Shown here one piece after another: positions 11,182 to 22,360 of a DNA stretch of 64,000 nt. The DNA lies in NCBI GenBank assembly GCA_030247885.1, contig JAPDRO010000004.1:1178001-1242000 (forward strand), read 5' to 3'. The stretch is from Taxawa tesnikishii (nom. ined.) (lineage: Eukaryota > Ascomycota > Dothideomycetes > Dothideales). A program made the translations under genes and the position numbers. Within the stretch, counting starts at the first letter, position 1. Each line of letters begins with the position of its first letter. A model generated the notes under the pieces. The model was not told where the DNA came from, made no database searches, and saw only the letters and a list, made by a program, of their open reading frames with translations.

Positions 11182-12561
11182 GCCGACGAGCAGCGACAGG
11201 AAGGGGTGTTTCGATATGCAGCTGCGCTACCTTTGAGGGCGATAAGACAGGGTCCTCATTGCGGTGTGCAGTAACAAGAATCGGCAGGGCAACAGGGAAT
11301 TGGAGCAAGTAAATAGGACCAAAGAAGGCTTCCAAGTGATGCGATGGTGCTGGGCGTAGGCTAGGCGTTGACAGAGAGTCAATCACTCGTTATCACCAGA
11401 GTAGCTGCAGAGTGATATCGGGGAATAGATCAGCCTCGATTGCTGGATGTCGGACAGGCTGGGCATGGCCTCCATTATGGCTTCTTTCTAAGATACGAAT
11501 CACACGCGTGCGTCCAGAATAGCGTGTCTGATTGCGTGTCTGGTTGCATGCGTAGATGGTCTTGTGGAGGGCAGCTCCGCATAGTGTAAGCGCCCTTGCA
11601 GCGAATGAAGTCGGTCGATCACATCGGTGGCGCCAGTAACGCGACTCGCGACATGCATGCTATATCCGGATTCAGTATCTCGTCCTGCGATTGGCGCTGT
11701 GGATGTATTGCCATTCTCGGCCACCTACTGTTGCTTCTCTCTGTATTTCTGTTTGAACAACGACTTCGCGGTTTAAAAGTATTGTGTTCAATGAACCTTC
11801 GCCTGTCCCCTCAGACACGTCGCTTAACAGAGTGAAGAGCCACCGGTACAAAACCGATCGATGTCCAGCACACAACTGCGGTGAAGAGTGCAAGCAGAAG
11901 TGCCGTCGAATCGAGCGCGTACACAGCCAATCAGCATGCAGGACCCGTCTCTCGGAACATCACCTCGGGTCGCCCCGCGTTCAACGAACCCTGCTCTTCC
12001 CGCACCCAGCCCCGTCGAGCAACATCACATCGTCCACTCAGCACGCCTCACAGCCATATCGAATTCTGAGAGGCTGCATGCGCGAGGAGGCCTGCGTCTG
12101 AGCCGCTGTATGGCAAGCATGCATGCAGGTGCTGCAGGTGCCTCGCCGTCTTGCGGATCAAGGTGGGCGATTGTGCTTTCTGGTACATTCATTGCTAGTT
12201 TATTGCGTTTCCCCTGGCTTGGGGACCATCTTGACTGCGAGACACACTCAGTCACACAGCACAGGAACCATCCAGAAGCACGGGTATTCCCACAAAACCC
12301 TCAAGCTGGGCATTTGCATTGTTGAATCCAGATGCTGAAAGTTGTATTCTACAACCATCCACATCATCTGGGACAGCGATCCGTTGATCTTTAGGAAAAC
12401 AGCGCCTGCAGCAACGATCAGGACGAGAGGCTTTTTGCCAGTTACCACTAAGCGGGACTTGCCCACAGGCGTATCTTATACACCGCTCAGAGATTCATTG
12501 TGGAAACGAAGGAGCGTACGCCGACCACCGCCTCGCCGCAATCGCGGCATATCTGTCAAGA
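11182..12561. other. Long divergent intergenic region upstream of the NADPH oxidase gene
   Basis: 1.4 kb between two divergent genes. It holds several short open frames with no protein-like pattern. Length and position suggest an extended regulatory region for the oxidase gene, but I can name no site with confidence. Confidence 0.4.
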
Positions 12562-14347
12562 ATGGCGGCGAAGAAATCAGCATTCCGCTCTCTCCTTGCT
12601 CCCCGCAAGTTGGCATTCTATTCCATCTTCCATGGATTGCACGTCCTTCTCTTCATTATCGGGTGGTGGAAGCAAGCCTCAGACGAGCGGCTGGCACCAC
12701 TGAACGGGCTCAGATTCTCCGTGTGGTTCTCCAGAGGTGCAGGCTTGGTACTCTCGGTGGATGTCATGCTGATTCTCTTACCTATGTGCCGCAACCTGTT
12801 GCGATTCGTCCGGCCGAAAATTAGGTGGTTGCCTCTGGATGAGTCGCAATGGTTTCATCGTCAGGTTGCTTATGCCTTGCTGTTCTGGACCATTGTTCAT
12901 GTGTCGGCGCATTACGTCAAGTAAGTCCCGAGCAAACACTCATTTTTCTCGACTTGAAGTTCGACGCTGATTGTGGCAGCTTCTTCAACGTCGAGAGGTC
13001 TCAAGTCCGTCGGGAAGCGGCTGTTGAGATCCACTACAAGCAAGCGGGTGGCATCACCGGCCATGTGATGCTTCTCTGCATGCTTCTGATGTATACGACT
13101 GCACATCACAAGATTCGGCAGCAATCCTTCGAGACGTTCTGGTATACCCACCACCTGTTTGTACCATTCCTACTCGCCATGTACACGCACGCCACGGGAT
13201 GCTTTGTTCGAGATACCGCGCAGCCTTACTCGCCAGTTGCCGGAAATCCATTCTGGAACCATTGCCTAGGATATGAGGGATGGCGATGGGAGCTAGTAGG
13301 CGGAGGTATATATCTCGTGGAGCGACTGTACCGCGAAATCCGGTCGCGGCGGGCAACAGAGATTATCAAAGTAGTCAAGCACCCTTACGGTAAGACTTTC
13401 TCTCCACAAGCAAATCTGCATGTTCTGAGTTGCTGATGACTTGCCCGCAGATGCGGTCGAGATCCAATTCCGCAAACCAAGCATGCACTACAAAGCCGGG
13501 CAATGGCTCTTTCTGAATTGCCCCACAGTTTCACAACACCAATGGCACCCTTTACTATAACATCATGTCCCTTTGACCCGTACATCAGTGTGCATGTGCG
13601 ACAAGTCGGCGACTTTACGCGCGCGCTCGCCGATGCTCTGGGTGCAGGGCAGTCGCAAGCCTCACTCTACGACTCTCTGGACCCGTTGGGCATGTACGAA
13701 GTAGCTCTACAAAACGGGCAAGAGATGCCCGTCCTACGCATTGACGGACCATACGGTGCGCCCGCTGAGGATGTGTTCGAGAACGAGATTGCCATCCTAA
13801 TCGGCACCGGGATTGGTGTCACGCCCTGGGCCAGCATTCTTAAGAACATCTGGCACATGCGGCTGTCTCCCAACCCGCCCAAGCGCCTTCAACGAGTCGA
13901 GTTCATCTGGGTGTGCAAAGACACGACATCGTTCGAATGGTTCCAAGCGCTGTTGTCATCCCTCGAAGCGCAGTCACTGTCCATGTCCTCCCCGTCGAAC
14001 CCAGGCGGTGAATTCCTGCGTATTCACACGTACCTCACCCAACGAATGGACGTCGACACTGCAAACAACATCGTCCTCAACTCTGTCGGCACGGACAAAG
14101 ATCCCCTGACGGAATTATCTTCGAGGACAAATTTTGGAAGACCGGATTTTGATAAGTTATTCGGGGGATGAGGGATGGGCTTGCGAGTGGTAAATACATG
14201 AAGGGGTTGGAGAGCGGAAAGAAGGGCAGGAGTGAGGTGGGTGTGTACTTTTGTGGACCAAATGTCGCCGCCAGGGATATCAAAAGGGCATGTCAGAGGG
14301 CGACGAACAGGGACGTCAAGTTCAAGTTTTGGAAGGAGCATTTCTGA
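12562..14347 (+). CDS. noxB: NADPH oxidase NoxB (Nox2-type), with two apparent single-base losses
   Basis: Exons 12562-12920, 12980-13389 and 13451-14347. The product is a ferric-reductase-like membrane flavocytochrome making superoxide from NADPH and oxygen; in fungi NoxB acts in spore germination and host penetration. The start FRSLLAPRKLAFYSIFHGLH and the ferric-reductase core (NFFNVERSQVRREAAVEIHY, GGITGHVMLLCMLLMYTTAH, FWYTHHLF with haem-ligand histidines) match the NoxB rather than NoxA class. No EF-hand is present, which excludes NoxC. The C-terminal half has the FAD site HPFTITS, the pyridine-nucleotide site GIGVTPWASIL and the last motif YFCGPN, ending KFWKEHF. The frame slips inside HPFTITS (CCC TTT at 13548-13553) and again in the G run at 14163-14167. 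Adding one base at each makes the total 1668 bases, 555 residues, normal for the family. As written, the protein would be cut short inside the FAD domain. Confidence 0.92.
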
Positions 14348-14760
14348 GCTACCTTCTTGCTGTGTCTAGTTGTACGCTTTCCGATATACCCTCAATGCCA
14401 GTTCACCCTTGTATGCCAAAATAGACGTATGTTGTTGTATGTTTCGATTGGGTATAATGCTACATGTGCATCCTGCTTGTACAAAAGCGACTCGCGTCAG
14501 AAGAGCCCGTCTCCACGCAGCGGAACCGTACATCCCAAGCACTTGAGAGCTGAGATGTTACTGTGTGGAAATTCCACTCCATACCAATTCTGCGCCTTGC
14601 TCAACCCTTCTCATGCCTCCCTAAACCTTATAATACAGCTGCTCTTCCCTCCTGTCCCCAGACTTTCCGACTGGCACCGCTGCTGCGTTTGCCCTGTCCG
14701 ATCGAACAGCGTCCGGATGATCGCTCCCAACATTCTCGTACTGTCTGTGGAGTCGGTCTT
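14348..14760. other. Intergenic region between convergent genes
   Basis: 3' ends of the NoxB and TIM10 genes meet here. Nothing else is recognisable. Confidence 0.4.
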
Positions 14761-15136
14761 TTACATGCCAAATCCACCGCCCATACCGCCACCCTGGCGA
14801 CCGGCAGCCTCACCCTGCATCTTCTCGCTGACCTTGATGTTGACCTCAAAGAACTTGGAGACGCAGCGGTCGAGGCAGACTGATTCGCCCTTGTTCAAGT
14901 CGCCTTCCCGGTAGGTTGGCGGGATGCACTTCTTCGTGCAGGTCTCGACGAGGCTGTTGAAGTACTGTATTAGCTCAAGTGTGTTCGAAAGAGAGTTGCG
15001 ATTGTGAGACGAAAAGGAAAACAGGTTAGCTGTACCGGTTGTACATGTCAGAGACCATATCGATTTCTGCCTCTGCTGCCGCGATCTTCTCGGCGGAGGA
15101 GGGTTGAGGGCGCGCGCCGCCGAAGAGGAAAGACAT
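14761..15136 (-). CDS. Mitochondrial intermembrane-space chaperone Tim10
   Basis: Two exons, 15136-15036 and 14953-14761, give 97 residues. The twin CX3C motif of small Tims is clear: CTKKC and CLDRC, separated by [16 protein letters not shown]. The leading part [34 protein letters not shown] is close to the Tim10 pattern, and the tail is Gly/Met-rich. The intron interrupts the Arg codon just before LVETCTKKC; the acceptor further downstream (after TTCAACAG) was chosen because the nearer CAG would break the frame. Tim10 forms a hexamer with Tim9 that escorts hydrophobic precursors across the intermembrane space to the TIM22 or SAM machinery. The four cysteines are oxidised by Mia40. Confidence 0.95.
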
Positions 15137-15615
15137 CGCGGATGTAAGATTGCTGGAGTTACTGGAAGTCTGGTACGTAGCCCCTGTTTCTGAAGGATCG
15201 CGGTGTGCGAGTCAAGCGGATTGATTTGGTATCGGTGTGTTTGTATGGTCGTGTGGTTAGTTGCAGGTTATCCCGATAGAGCTCGGAAGGTGACGCTCTC
15301 AGAATTTGGGGAGCTTGGACCATCATGTAAAAGAGATTCTTCACGATTTCTTGTTCCTTTCTCCCTGAACAACCCCTTCTACAACAGCAACCATGTATAT
15401 ATAGATATCGAGCTCTGGTAAGTCAGTCTCTTCTAGTTCAGCGACTTCCCAAGATGAGCATTAATCAAGAACCGTTGCGAATGACACTTGCGTGCAAGTG
15501 CTTGATTTCAACACTTTATACCCTTTCTGAACACCAACTGTACTTTTCTTGCTACTATGTGGAATATTGTCTTTACTACAATGTATCCGACTAACACGAT
15601 CCTAAAGGAGACTAG
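15137..15615. promoter_or_regulatory. Divergent promoter region, TIM10 / mitochondrial lysyl-tRNA synthetase
   Basis: 479 bases separate the start codons of two head-to-head genes for mitochondrial proteins. The stretch must hold both promoters. I see no known operator that I can support. Position only. Confidence 0.5.
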
Positions 15616-17412
15616 ATGTCGAAAGAGCTCTGCCGCTTCTTGCGGCCTTGCTTCCACAGTCATGTGAAACCCAGCGTCAGCCTTCCCTATGCCCGCTTTT
15701 TCTCTGCAGCAACAGCCGCGTGCAAAGAACAAGAGTTGGAGCAACGCAAGCAACAGGGCAAAAGGCATAAGTCAAACGCCTCCGGCGACTATGAGAAGAG
15801 AGTTGCTCAATTGGAAACATATGGGTCTCTTCAGGAGTCGTATCCTCGCTTTGTACCCTCCGGTGCTGAATATGCGCACGAGACCAATACTGTTGCTACT
15901 CTGAGTGGTATGACGAAGACAATGTGAACACGGATTGCGCTGGTCTGACTGACTCAGGTAGGGTACAATCCGTTCGTTTCGCAGGCTCCAAACTTGTCTT
16001 CATCGACGTAGAGAGAAATGGCGAAATTGTACAGTGCATGTGCAACTTCGGAACGCTTGAACAAGCGGGAGTCACTCGAGAGGATTTCCGAGGTTTCAGA
16101 CATCTTGTACGGCGAGGTGACTGGTACAGTATGTCTTGCCGAATATGCATTGGATGAACGTTCCGGCTGACCGAACCCAGCTGTTCAAGGGACTCATACG
16201 CGGACATCGGCAGGAGAGGATACTCTCCTTGCATCAGAGCTCCCGAAGCTCATGGCTCCATCCCTCCACCAGCTGCCTAGAAAACTGGATGATCCCGAGA
16301 CACGAGCCCGCAAGCCCCACGTCGACATGCTGGTTAATCACACGCTGGTCCGGACTCTGAAGACAAGATCGGACATAATACGATGCTTGACAGACTTTCT
16401 TTACCGTCAGGGATTCAACAGCGTTACAACTCCACTCCTCGGCGCTGGCGCTGGAGGAGCAGTCGCAAGACCGTTCGTGACGAAAGCCACGGAATTCGAC
16501 GGGACGGAGCTTAATCTTCGTATAGCGCCGGAGTTGTGGCTGAAGAGGCTAGTAGTTGGTGGCATGGGCAAGGTCTTCGAGATTGGGCCTGCATTTCGGA
16601 ATGAAGGGGTTGACAACACTCACAACCCCGAATTCACGATTTGCGAGTTCTACTCGCCGTTCACTACGCTACCGGAGCTGATGGAAACAACTGAAAGCCT
16701 TCTCCGAGTGGTGCACGAATTCTTGAGCGCACGATCCAAGGATCGTTATCCACAGCTCCAAGAAACTCTGGTAACTCCGTTGATGCAAGAAATTGGATCA
16801 TCCTCGCCGTCTTACCCCAAGCTGGAGTTCGTCCCAACCCTGGAAATGTTACTGGAGGTCTCGCTACCACGCCTCACTGATGCCGATGCTTCACAAAGGC
16901 TTCTGGATCTTTTCGCTGAGAAGGGTCTCACCGTTCCTTCAAAACCTACACTTCCGCGCCTTCTCGATGCGCTTGCGGCCGAGTATCTGGAACCGCTCTG
17001 CCAGAACCCCACTTTCATCATCAACCATCCTGTCGCTCTCTCACCGCTCGCTAAATCCTTCACTTGCCCCAAGACTGGTCAGGAGGTCTCTGCTCGCGCT
17101 GAGCTTTTCATTAACGCCCGCGAGTACGCGAACATGTACGAGGAGGAGAACTCGCCGTTCGAACAACGGAAGAAGTTCGTCGACCAGCTCCAATACCGAG
17201 CAGTTGATGGCGAGGGCGATGCTCGAGAGAGATCCGGAGAGATTGACGAAAGCTATCTGGAGGCACTTGAGTGGGGTCTGCCGCCCACCGGAGGCTGGGG
17301 CATCGGCATCGATCGCTTGGTTATGCTGTTCTCTGGGCAGACCAGGATCAGTGATGTGCTCCCCTTCGGCACGCTGCGCAACATCGTGGGATTGGCAAGC
17401 CGACCGAAATAG
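15616..17412 (+). CDS. Lysyl-tRNA synthetase, class II, mitochondrial (MSK1-like)
   Basis: Exons 15616-15907, 15958-16128 and 16181-17412 join in frame. The first ~45 residues are basic and Ser/Ala-rich with few acids, as in a mitochondrial presequence. An OB-fold anticodon-binding domain follows (GRVQSVRFAGSKLVFIDVER ... GDWYTVQG). The class II catalytic core has motif 2 GKVFEIGPAFRNEGVDNTHN with EFTICEFY, and motif 3 GIGIDRLVMLFSGQ, ending VLPFGTLRN. The enzyme charges tRNA-Lys with lysine for mitochondrial translation. Intron 2 was placed so that it joins GDWYT to VQGTHTRTSAGE. The stretch ARPFVTKATEFDGTELNLRIAPELWLK is typical of the LysRS core. The gene is intact. Confidence 0.94.
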
Positions 17413-18868
17413 CAGTAAAGTATCTGCGCTCGTTGCAACGAGTGCCAGCACAACGCTGACGACTCCTGGCGGGCATCTTGCTATGGACTATGCTTATTGT
17501 GAGGTAAGTTGCTCATCTCTCCTTTTCTTTTGCCCTGTCAACATGATGATCCAAAATTAATGCATAGTTCAACCGAATCACATTGAAGAAACACAATACC
17601 ATCGTCTTTCGCTCCTATCTGATGAGATCTCACAACGCTATCTAAACAACAGGCTATCTTTGCAGCGTGTATGCTAATACGGTATTGCAGATTTCCTCAG
17701 CTTCGGGATATGTTTCCCATCGGCATTTTCGAAATATCGGAACGAATCGTGAGTCAATCTCATCTCCTCCTGTGCAACAGCTTGCTTGCCATGATGAAGA
17801 ATTTCGGATGTAAAAACCATTGTCATTGTCCGAGAGCGCAAAACCTTGTGGACACTTCCGTTGCCTTCCTTCTGAGCATTTCACGAGTCATGACTACGCT
17901 TTGCTATTTACAGCTACAACAACTTTTTGCTGATAATTTGCTCGCAGGGCTATTTTCAATGTCCATGGAACATCCCCTCCATACTTTTTGTGGGGTGCCT
18001 TCATCGCTTGTTAGCCACACATATACCCGGACCATGTTCCATGAGAAGACATGGCGCCACCTGTATAACAATCTATTGCGGTTGGGCTTTTGGAGACGGG
18101 AAAGGTTGTTTGTGCATAGGCGTAGACCGATACGACTGTTCAAATCTCCTGGTTCGTTTCTTGAACATTCCTTTCCATTTCCTGTAACTTTAAATCGCAC
18201 ATCTTCCCCTTGCATGTGCGTTGTGTATGTCCGTAATCACAACAAAACGCGGGTGTTGCAAGCCAAACACGTCGCGCACCCTTTTGACGCTATTGGAGCC
18301 CCTGTTTCCATAGCAGGATACTGTGTCATCGACTAGTGTTGTTCCTGAACGTCATATCAGACTGCCTCTCACCACTAACCAATCATCCCCGCTGTAGACC
18401 AGCTGAGCTGGTAATTAACGATGAGGCCGCTACAAGGAGACATCCGTCGTAGGAAACTCGTGCGTTCAGTGGTGCTGTGGATACACTGCGAACGGAAGAG
18501 GGACGGAGGAGTGGAAGGAGGTCGTGTATATAATTTCCAGAAAAAGGCTAGTCAAGGCGGCTTACACGGGTGCATTGTGCTTCATCTGTGTTCACGACAA
18601 CGACAGCGCTCTGCTCACCGCTCTTCAGTGTGATTCCACTAAGAATATCCCAGTTTCCGTAGGAGCGTTCGGACAGCTCATTATACTTCTGAGCCAAGAG
18701 CGAAGTGGCTCAACAGCTTACGTGAGGGCATTGATCCTTCGATTAAGTAGAGCATGACCTTAGTTGGACGCCGCGTGGGGGCCAAAGATAAGAATCGGGG
18801 AATACGACTATATAAGGCCATCTCGACTACCTTGGAACAACGAAACAATCTATGTTCATTCCGTTATC
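17413..18868. other. Gene-poor stretch
   Basis: About 1.45 kb without a gene I can support. The longest frame (17671-18336 plus, 221 codons) is Cys/His/Leu-rich and irregular and is probably chance. The sequence is more AT-rich than the neighbouring genes. It begins the accessory-looking zone that runs to about 22.3 kb. Confidence 0.45.
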
Positions 18869-19516
18869 ATGACATTCACGAAGGACGCAGTCACAATCAC
18901 CGGTGGGTGCAACTGCCGGGCATTTCGCTACAAAGTGGAGGTCCCACCATACGACCAGCGAGCCGAAATACCGTACTACGAAGCAGGCTATTCGCCCAGA
19001 GACGTGCGGCTCCCCATCACGTTCCTGGACCACTGCAACGACTGCCGTCGAGCATCCGGTGCTCTCCTGCCAATGGGCATGATAACAGAACTGGCGACAG
19101 TATCTTTGAGCTGCCTTCTCCGCACATCAGCCGAAGCGCTGGAGCCGCCGTACGAGCCCGCCGCTCACGTTCTCGACAATCCAGACGTCTTGGAAAGAAC
19201 CTACATTGCCGAATATCAGAACAAACCGGGGCGGTACAGGTGGTTTTGCAGCCGGTGCGGGACGCATCTGGGTTATATGCTTGACGCTGCTCTCGCTGCG
19301 AAAGTCTGGCCGGATTCACCGCGCATGATGGACATTTGGCTTGGCACTGTCGATCGAGAACATCTTGAGCAGGAGTGGATTAAGCCGGAGAGGATTTTCT
19401 GGTGTGATTACAAGATCCAGTGGATAAGTGACCTTGCGAGGGACGGGGCCGGCGGATTACCAGAGCATCCTGAATGGAAGATCAACGAGGTAGATGAGGT
19501 GCGGAAGAGCTTTTGA
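18869..19516 (+). CDS. GFA/CENP-V family zinc-binding protein
   Basis: A 215-residue frame from MTFTKDAVTITGGCNCRAF; an upstream in-frame Met at 18764 would add 35 residues but lacks family character. The Mss4-like zinc fold of the GFA family (named after glutathione-dependent formaldehyde-activating enzyme) is visible from its ligands: GGCNC near the start, HCNDCRRASG in the middle and WFCSRCGTHLGY near residue 150. Many fungal members are annotated as GFA but have unproven substrates; most are not true formaldehyde-activating enzymes. The family context therefore supports the fold, not the reaction. No linked pathway gene is nearby. The gene is intact and has no intron. Confidence 0.85.
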   Translation: MTFTKDAVTITGGCNCRAFRYKVEVPPYDQRAEIPYYEAGYSPRDVRLPITFLDHCNDCRRASGALLPMGMITELATVSLSCLLRTSAEALEPPYEPAAHVLDNPDVLERTYIAEYQNKPGRYRWFCSRCGTHLGYMLDAALAAKVWPDSPRMMDIWLGTVDREHLEQEWIKPERIFWCDYKIQWISDLARDGAGGLPEHPEWKINEVDEVRKSF

Positions 19517-21070
19517 AGGGCCGGCTGTTGATTGTGCTTGGGCGACCAGTAGGCAGTGTGGACATAGCACCGTTGACGGTAGTTATAACACAGAACGAAG
19601 AAAAAATGCGGCTGGCTTTGCACAAGTTTGCGGATCTCTCATCGCTCTCTCGTGAGATTATTGAGTTACCTACGTCGGGATCGTTGGGTGCTCTCTGAAT
19701 TCACACACGCAACGCAGTGTTTTCCCAATGAATTCGGTGAACTTCAACCCTGCACTCGGAACGCGCCACTGAGGGTATCTCACAACGGCCCTGTCATTCT
19801 CATCGTGTAGAGGGGTTCGGTCCCGGTAGCTGTCGATGATACGAACACCGCCCTGTCAAGTCAAGTGTCGTTCATCATCTCGTAAGAGACGAAGCAGCGC
19901 ATGACTTACATGCGTTATTCTGTGATCGCCGCTGACGATATCGCTCACGCTATCTAACGCGAGCTGTCCGTCCTATCCTCCGGCTGTTGGATGACCATGT
20001 ACGAATAGCTGGCCGATTGCAGGAATATGTACGCGCGGTTAAACGCTTTGGTCTCGAAAACATCATTTCCAAAGATAATGCGCATGAGTGTCCTGGTAAA
20101 GCCTGCGTCTGTAGTCCGGAGAATCGTACTGATAAACGAGGTTGTAAGGCACGTTTGACAGTGCTTCGTTCCATGGAGCAAAGAAGGTGGACGGGTGGTC
20201 CGGTGTCGTGTCCAAAGCAAGTGCTAGGCCTAGAACGATCAAAGCAAACGAGGGGATAACTGTTCCACCCGACAACCGACCGTCGGGCCTCTGAGTCCGA
20301 ACTGGTACCGTCTCCATGATATCCATATGGCTCTGTCTGGCACAAGTACCGAGAGGGATAATGATGAGGCAGTTGAACAGGGAAATGACAGTAACCATGT
20401 CGGAAGGGAAAGCTCAATGATCAAACCGTGGGTACTCAGAGCGTGCCGGCATACAATATATACGAGGACGCTTGCTGATATGGTAAGAGCAGAGCGCTGC
20501 AGAGCATCTCTGTCTATCTGATCGCCTCTGCGGGTATGTATCATGATGCGAAGTCCGATCCTCAGGAGTAGGAGGCGAAGGTCAAGAAAAGGAGGTGGGT
20601 CGCAAAGGATCATCATCATCCCCGCAGTTGTCCAACCACTTCCACCAGTTGCAGTCCGCCACCACTCCAACCCGCCGCTGACACGAGAAGGTATGCAACC
20701 CGAGTTTTGTCGCAAAACCGGATCGGTATCTGACGTATCGCTCTTGGAGTCGAAGCAGGAAGGGATGCTCCGTCATGAGCGATTCCGTCCGCCTATAGTC
20801 TGTCTCAAGCAGACCTCGATGGTATCAGCTTGCAGTCTATCGTAGGCTTGACGGCTATCTGTGTTGCTTGCTCAATCTTGAGAGCCAATGCTGTTAATAG
20901 TGGCCGCGGAAGAACACCTCAAATAGGATGGTCATCGTACGTGGTTCAGCAATCGCAGCTCGCACTGTGCTGACGTTCTTGAGCAATAATACCTTCAAGT
21001 GCAAAACGAGCGAAGATTTCATCTTGTGCACCGCAAAAAAGATCAAAGACTAAGATTTCCAGGAAGTTGT
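19517..21070. other. Gene-poor stretch with possible decayed coding sequence
   Basis: No intact gene. On the minus strand 19950-20720 has several overlapping frames with protein-like segments (IIPSFALIVLGLALALDT is absent from neighbours in other frames; NVPYNLVYQYDSPDYRR and MRIIFGNDVFETKAFNRAY lie in two frames side by side). They could be remains of one gene, but I recognise no family. Confidence 0.3.
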
Positions 21071-21840
21071 GCGGCGTCCGGCTCTCAGGTCCAATCTCCA
21101 CGCATATAAACAACAGGCAGCGGGCTATGAATGCATCAATATGGACGACTGCTGGCGGAGCCACACGCCACGCAGCAAAGATTCCCGGCAACATCATTCT
21201 CCCTGAGCCAACGCGGTCCTCCCACGGGATGAGACGGCTCGGTGGCCGTGTGCACGAGACGGGCTTCAAGTTCGGTTTGTATACCGGGAGTGGCTGTATC
21301 CAATACATCGTGCCATGCCCTCCCCTGATTCCGGGCGCACCGCATCGCAGACTCATACCTGGTGTCCGGCGATATCTGGAAAACACTACGAGGAACGACA
21401 CGTTATGCACAAGCAAGAACGAGCGGATGCATTTTTCTTACTGGGCGGCTATGAAGAAGCCCTCTGATCGTGGGAATCGCAATGTACAACGTCAGTCAGG
21501 CAGAGATTGCCATGCTAACGGGTAATGAGGTGCTCGCCGTCAGTCAAGATCCGCTGGAATGGGCCGCACATTTCATGGAAGCGCTCTTCGCTGATAGCCA
21601 GCAGCAGGTCTGGGCTGGTAAGCTGAGCGACAGCCATGTCACCCTGCTTACCAACGGGGCGGGTGAGCCGCAGAATCTGTCTTTGGAGTGCAGTTCGCTT
21701 GCGGAACGGGTAATGAACGGGTACCGATGTCTGGATCGCATGTACAGGATGTCTAGGAAAAGCTATGTCTTGATCCTCAGGCAGATCAGATCTTATCCGC
21801 CAATGTGCTCGCTCACGCTACCAAAGTGATCCGCTTGCGC
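21071..21840 (+). pseudogene. Remnant of a GH27 alpha-galactosidase gene
   Basis: Pieces of a GH27 enzyme lie in order on the plus strand but in different frames. AAGYECINMDDCW (about 21115-21155) is the conserved GYxYxNxDDCW block. LPEPTRSSHGMRRLGGRVHE with TGFKFGLYTGSG (about 21200-21290) follows. LTGNEVLAVSQDPLE (about 21515-21560), QQVWAGKLSDSHVTLLTNGA and finally ILSANVLAHATKVIRLR (about 21790-21840) form the C-terminal half. The distance from the DDCW block to the SQDPL block is about 126 codons, whereas the family has roughly 200, so the part with the catalytic nucleophile is missing. There is also an in-frame stop after the first block, and no N-terminal PPMGWNSW block. Loss of this much sequence means a true pseudogene, not only base-calling error. 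Intact GH27 enzymes remove terminal alpha-galactose from galactomannan and melibiose-type sugars. Confidence 0.75.
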
Positions 21841-22360
21841 AAGCCAGAGCGTTGGGGAGAAGTATTGCGGGGTGCGCTAGGCGCTTGCAAAACTGAGTTG
21901 TGATTTACTCTACTATATCTCAGATATCAAGGGCAGGGACACCGCGAGCTGAGGTCAGCACTCAAGCAATCAGAGGAAGCCTTTAACCGGGAGGCTGGCT
22001 GACAGCGGGTACCCTGCCGCCCTAGTTACGCATCCTGTGGGGAAACGCTTGACTGGAGGTGATGTGGACAGGCCAAGCCAAACCATGGCGGTGGCGCAAT
22101 ACAATGTTTCAGGCTGTGCTGAGTTGGCTTGATGCCGTAGCCGCGCTAAAGCGGACGCCGCATAGCAAGACAGCAGCATTATGTTTATCTCCTAGAGGTA
22201 TTTTAACACGCATCTCATTCTCTCCAACTCACCACCTGCTCCGTCCTGTGCGAAGATCTTCCGTCTCTCCTTGTGTCACCGCCATATACACTTGATTCCT
22301 TGTCGTGCTGTTACCGCACTTCAATCCGGCATTCCATCTGGACAGGGAAGACTCGAGAAC
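21841..22360. other. Intergenic region upstream of the large HET gene
   Basis: 520 bases between the GH27 remnant and the HET-domain gene. Nothing recognised apart from its position as a promoter region. Confidence 0.4.

Noticed and set aside
12562-14347. Programmed frameshifting as explanation of the NoxB frame changes
   Set aside because: The same kind of change occurs in several unrelated genes at ordinary homopolymers, with no slippery heptamer or structure in common.
17671-18336. 221-codon plus-strand frame in the gene-poor zone
   Set aside because: Irregular Cys/His/Leu-rich composition, no motif, no intron logic.
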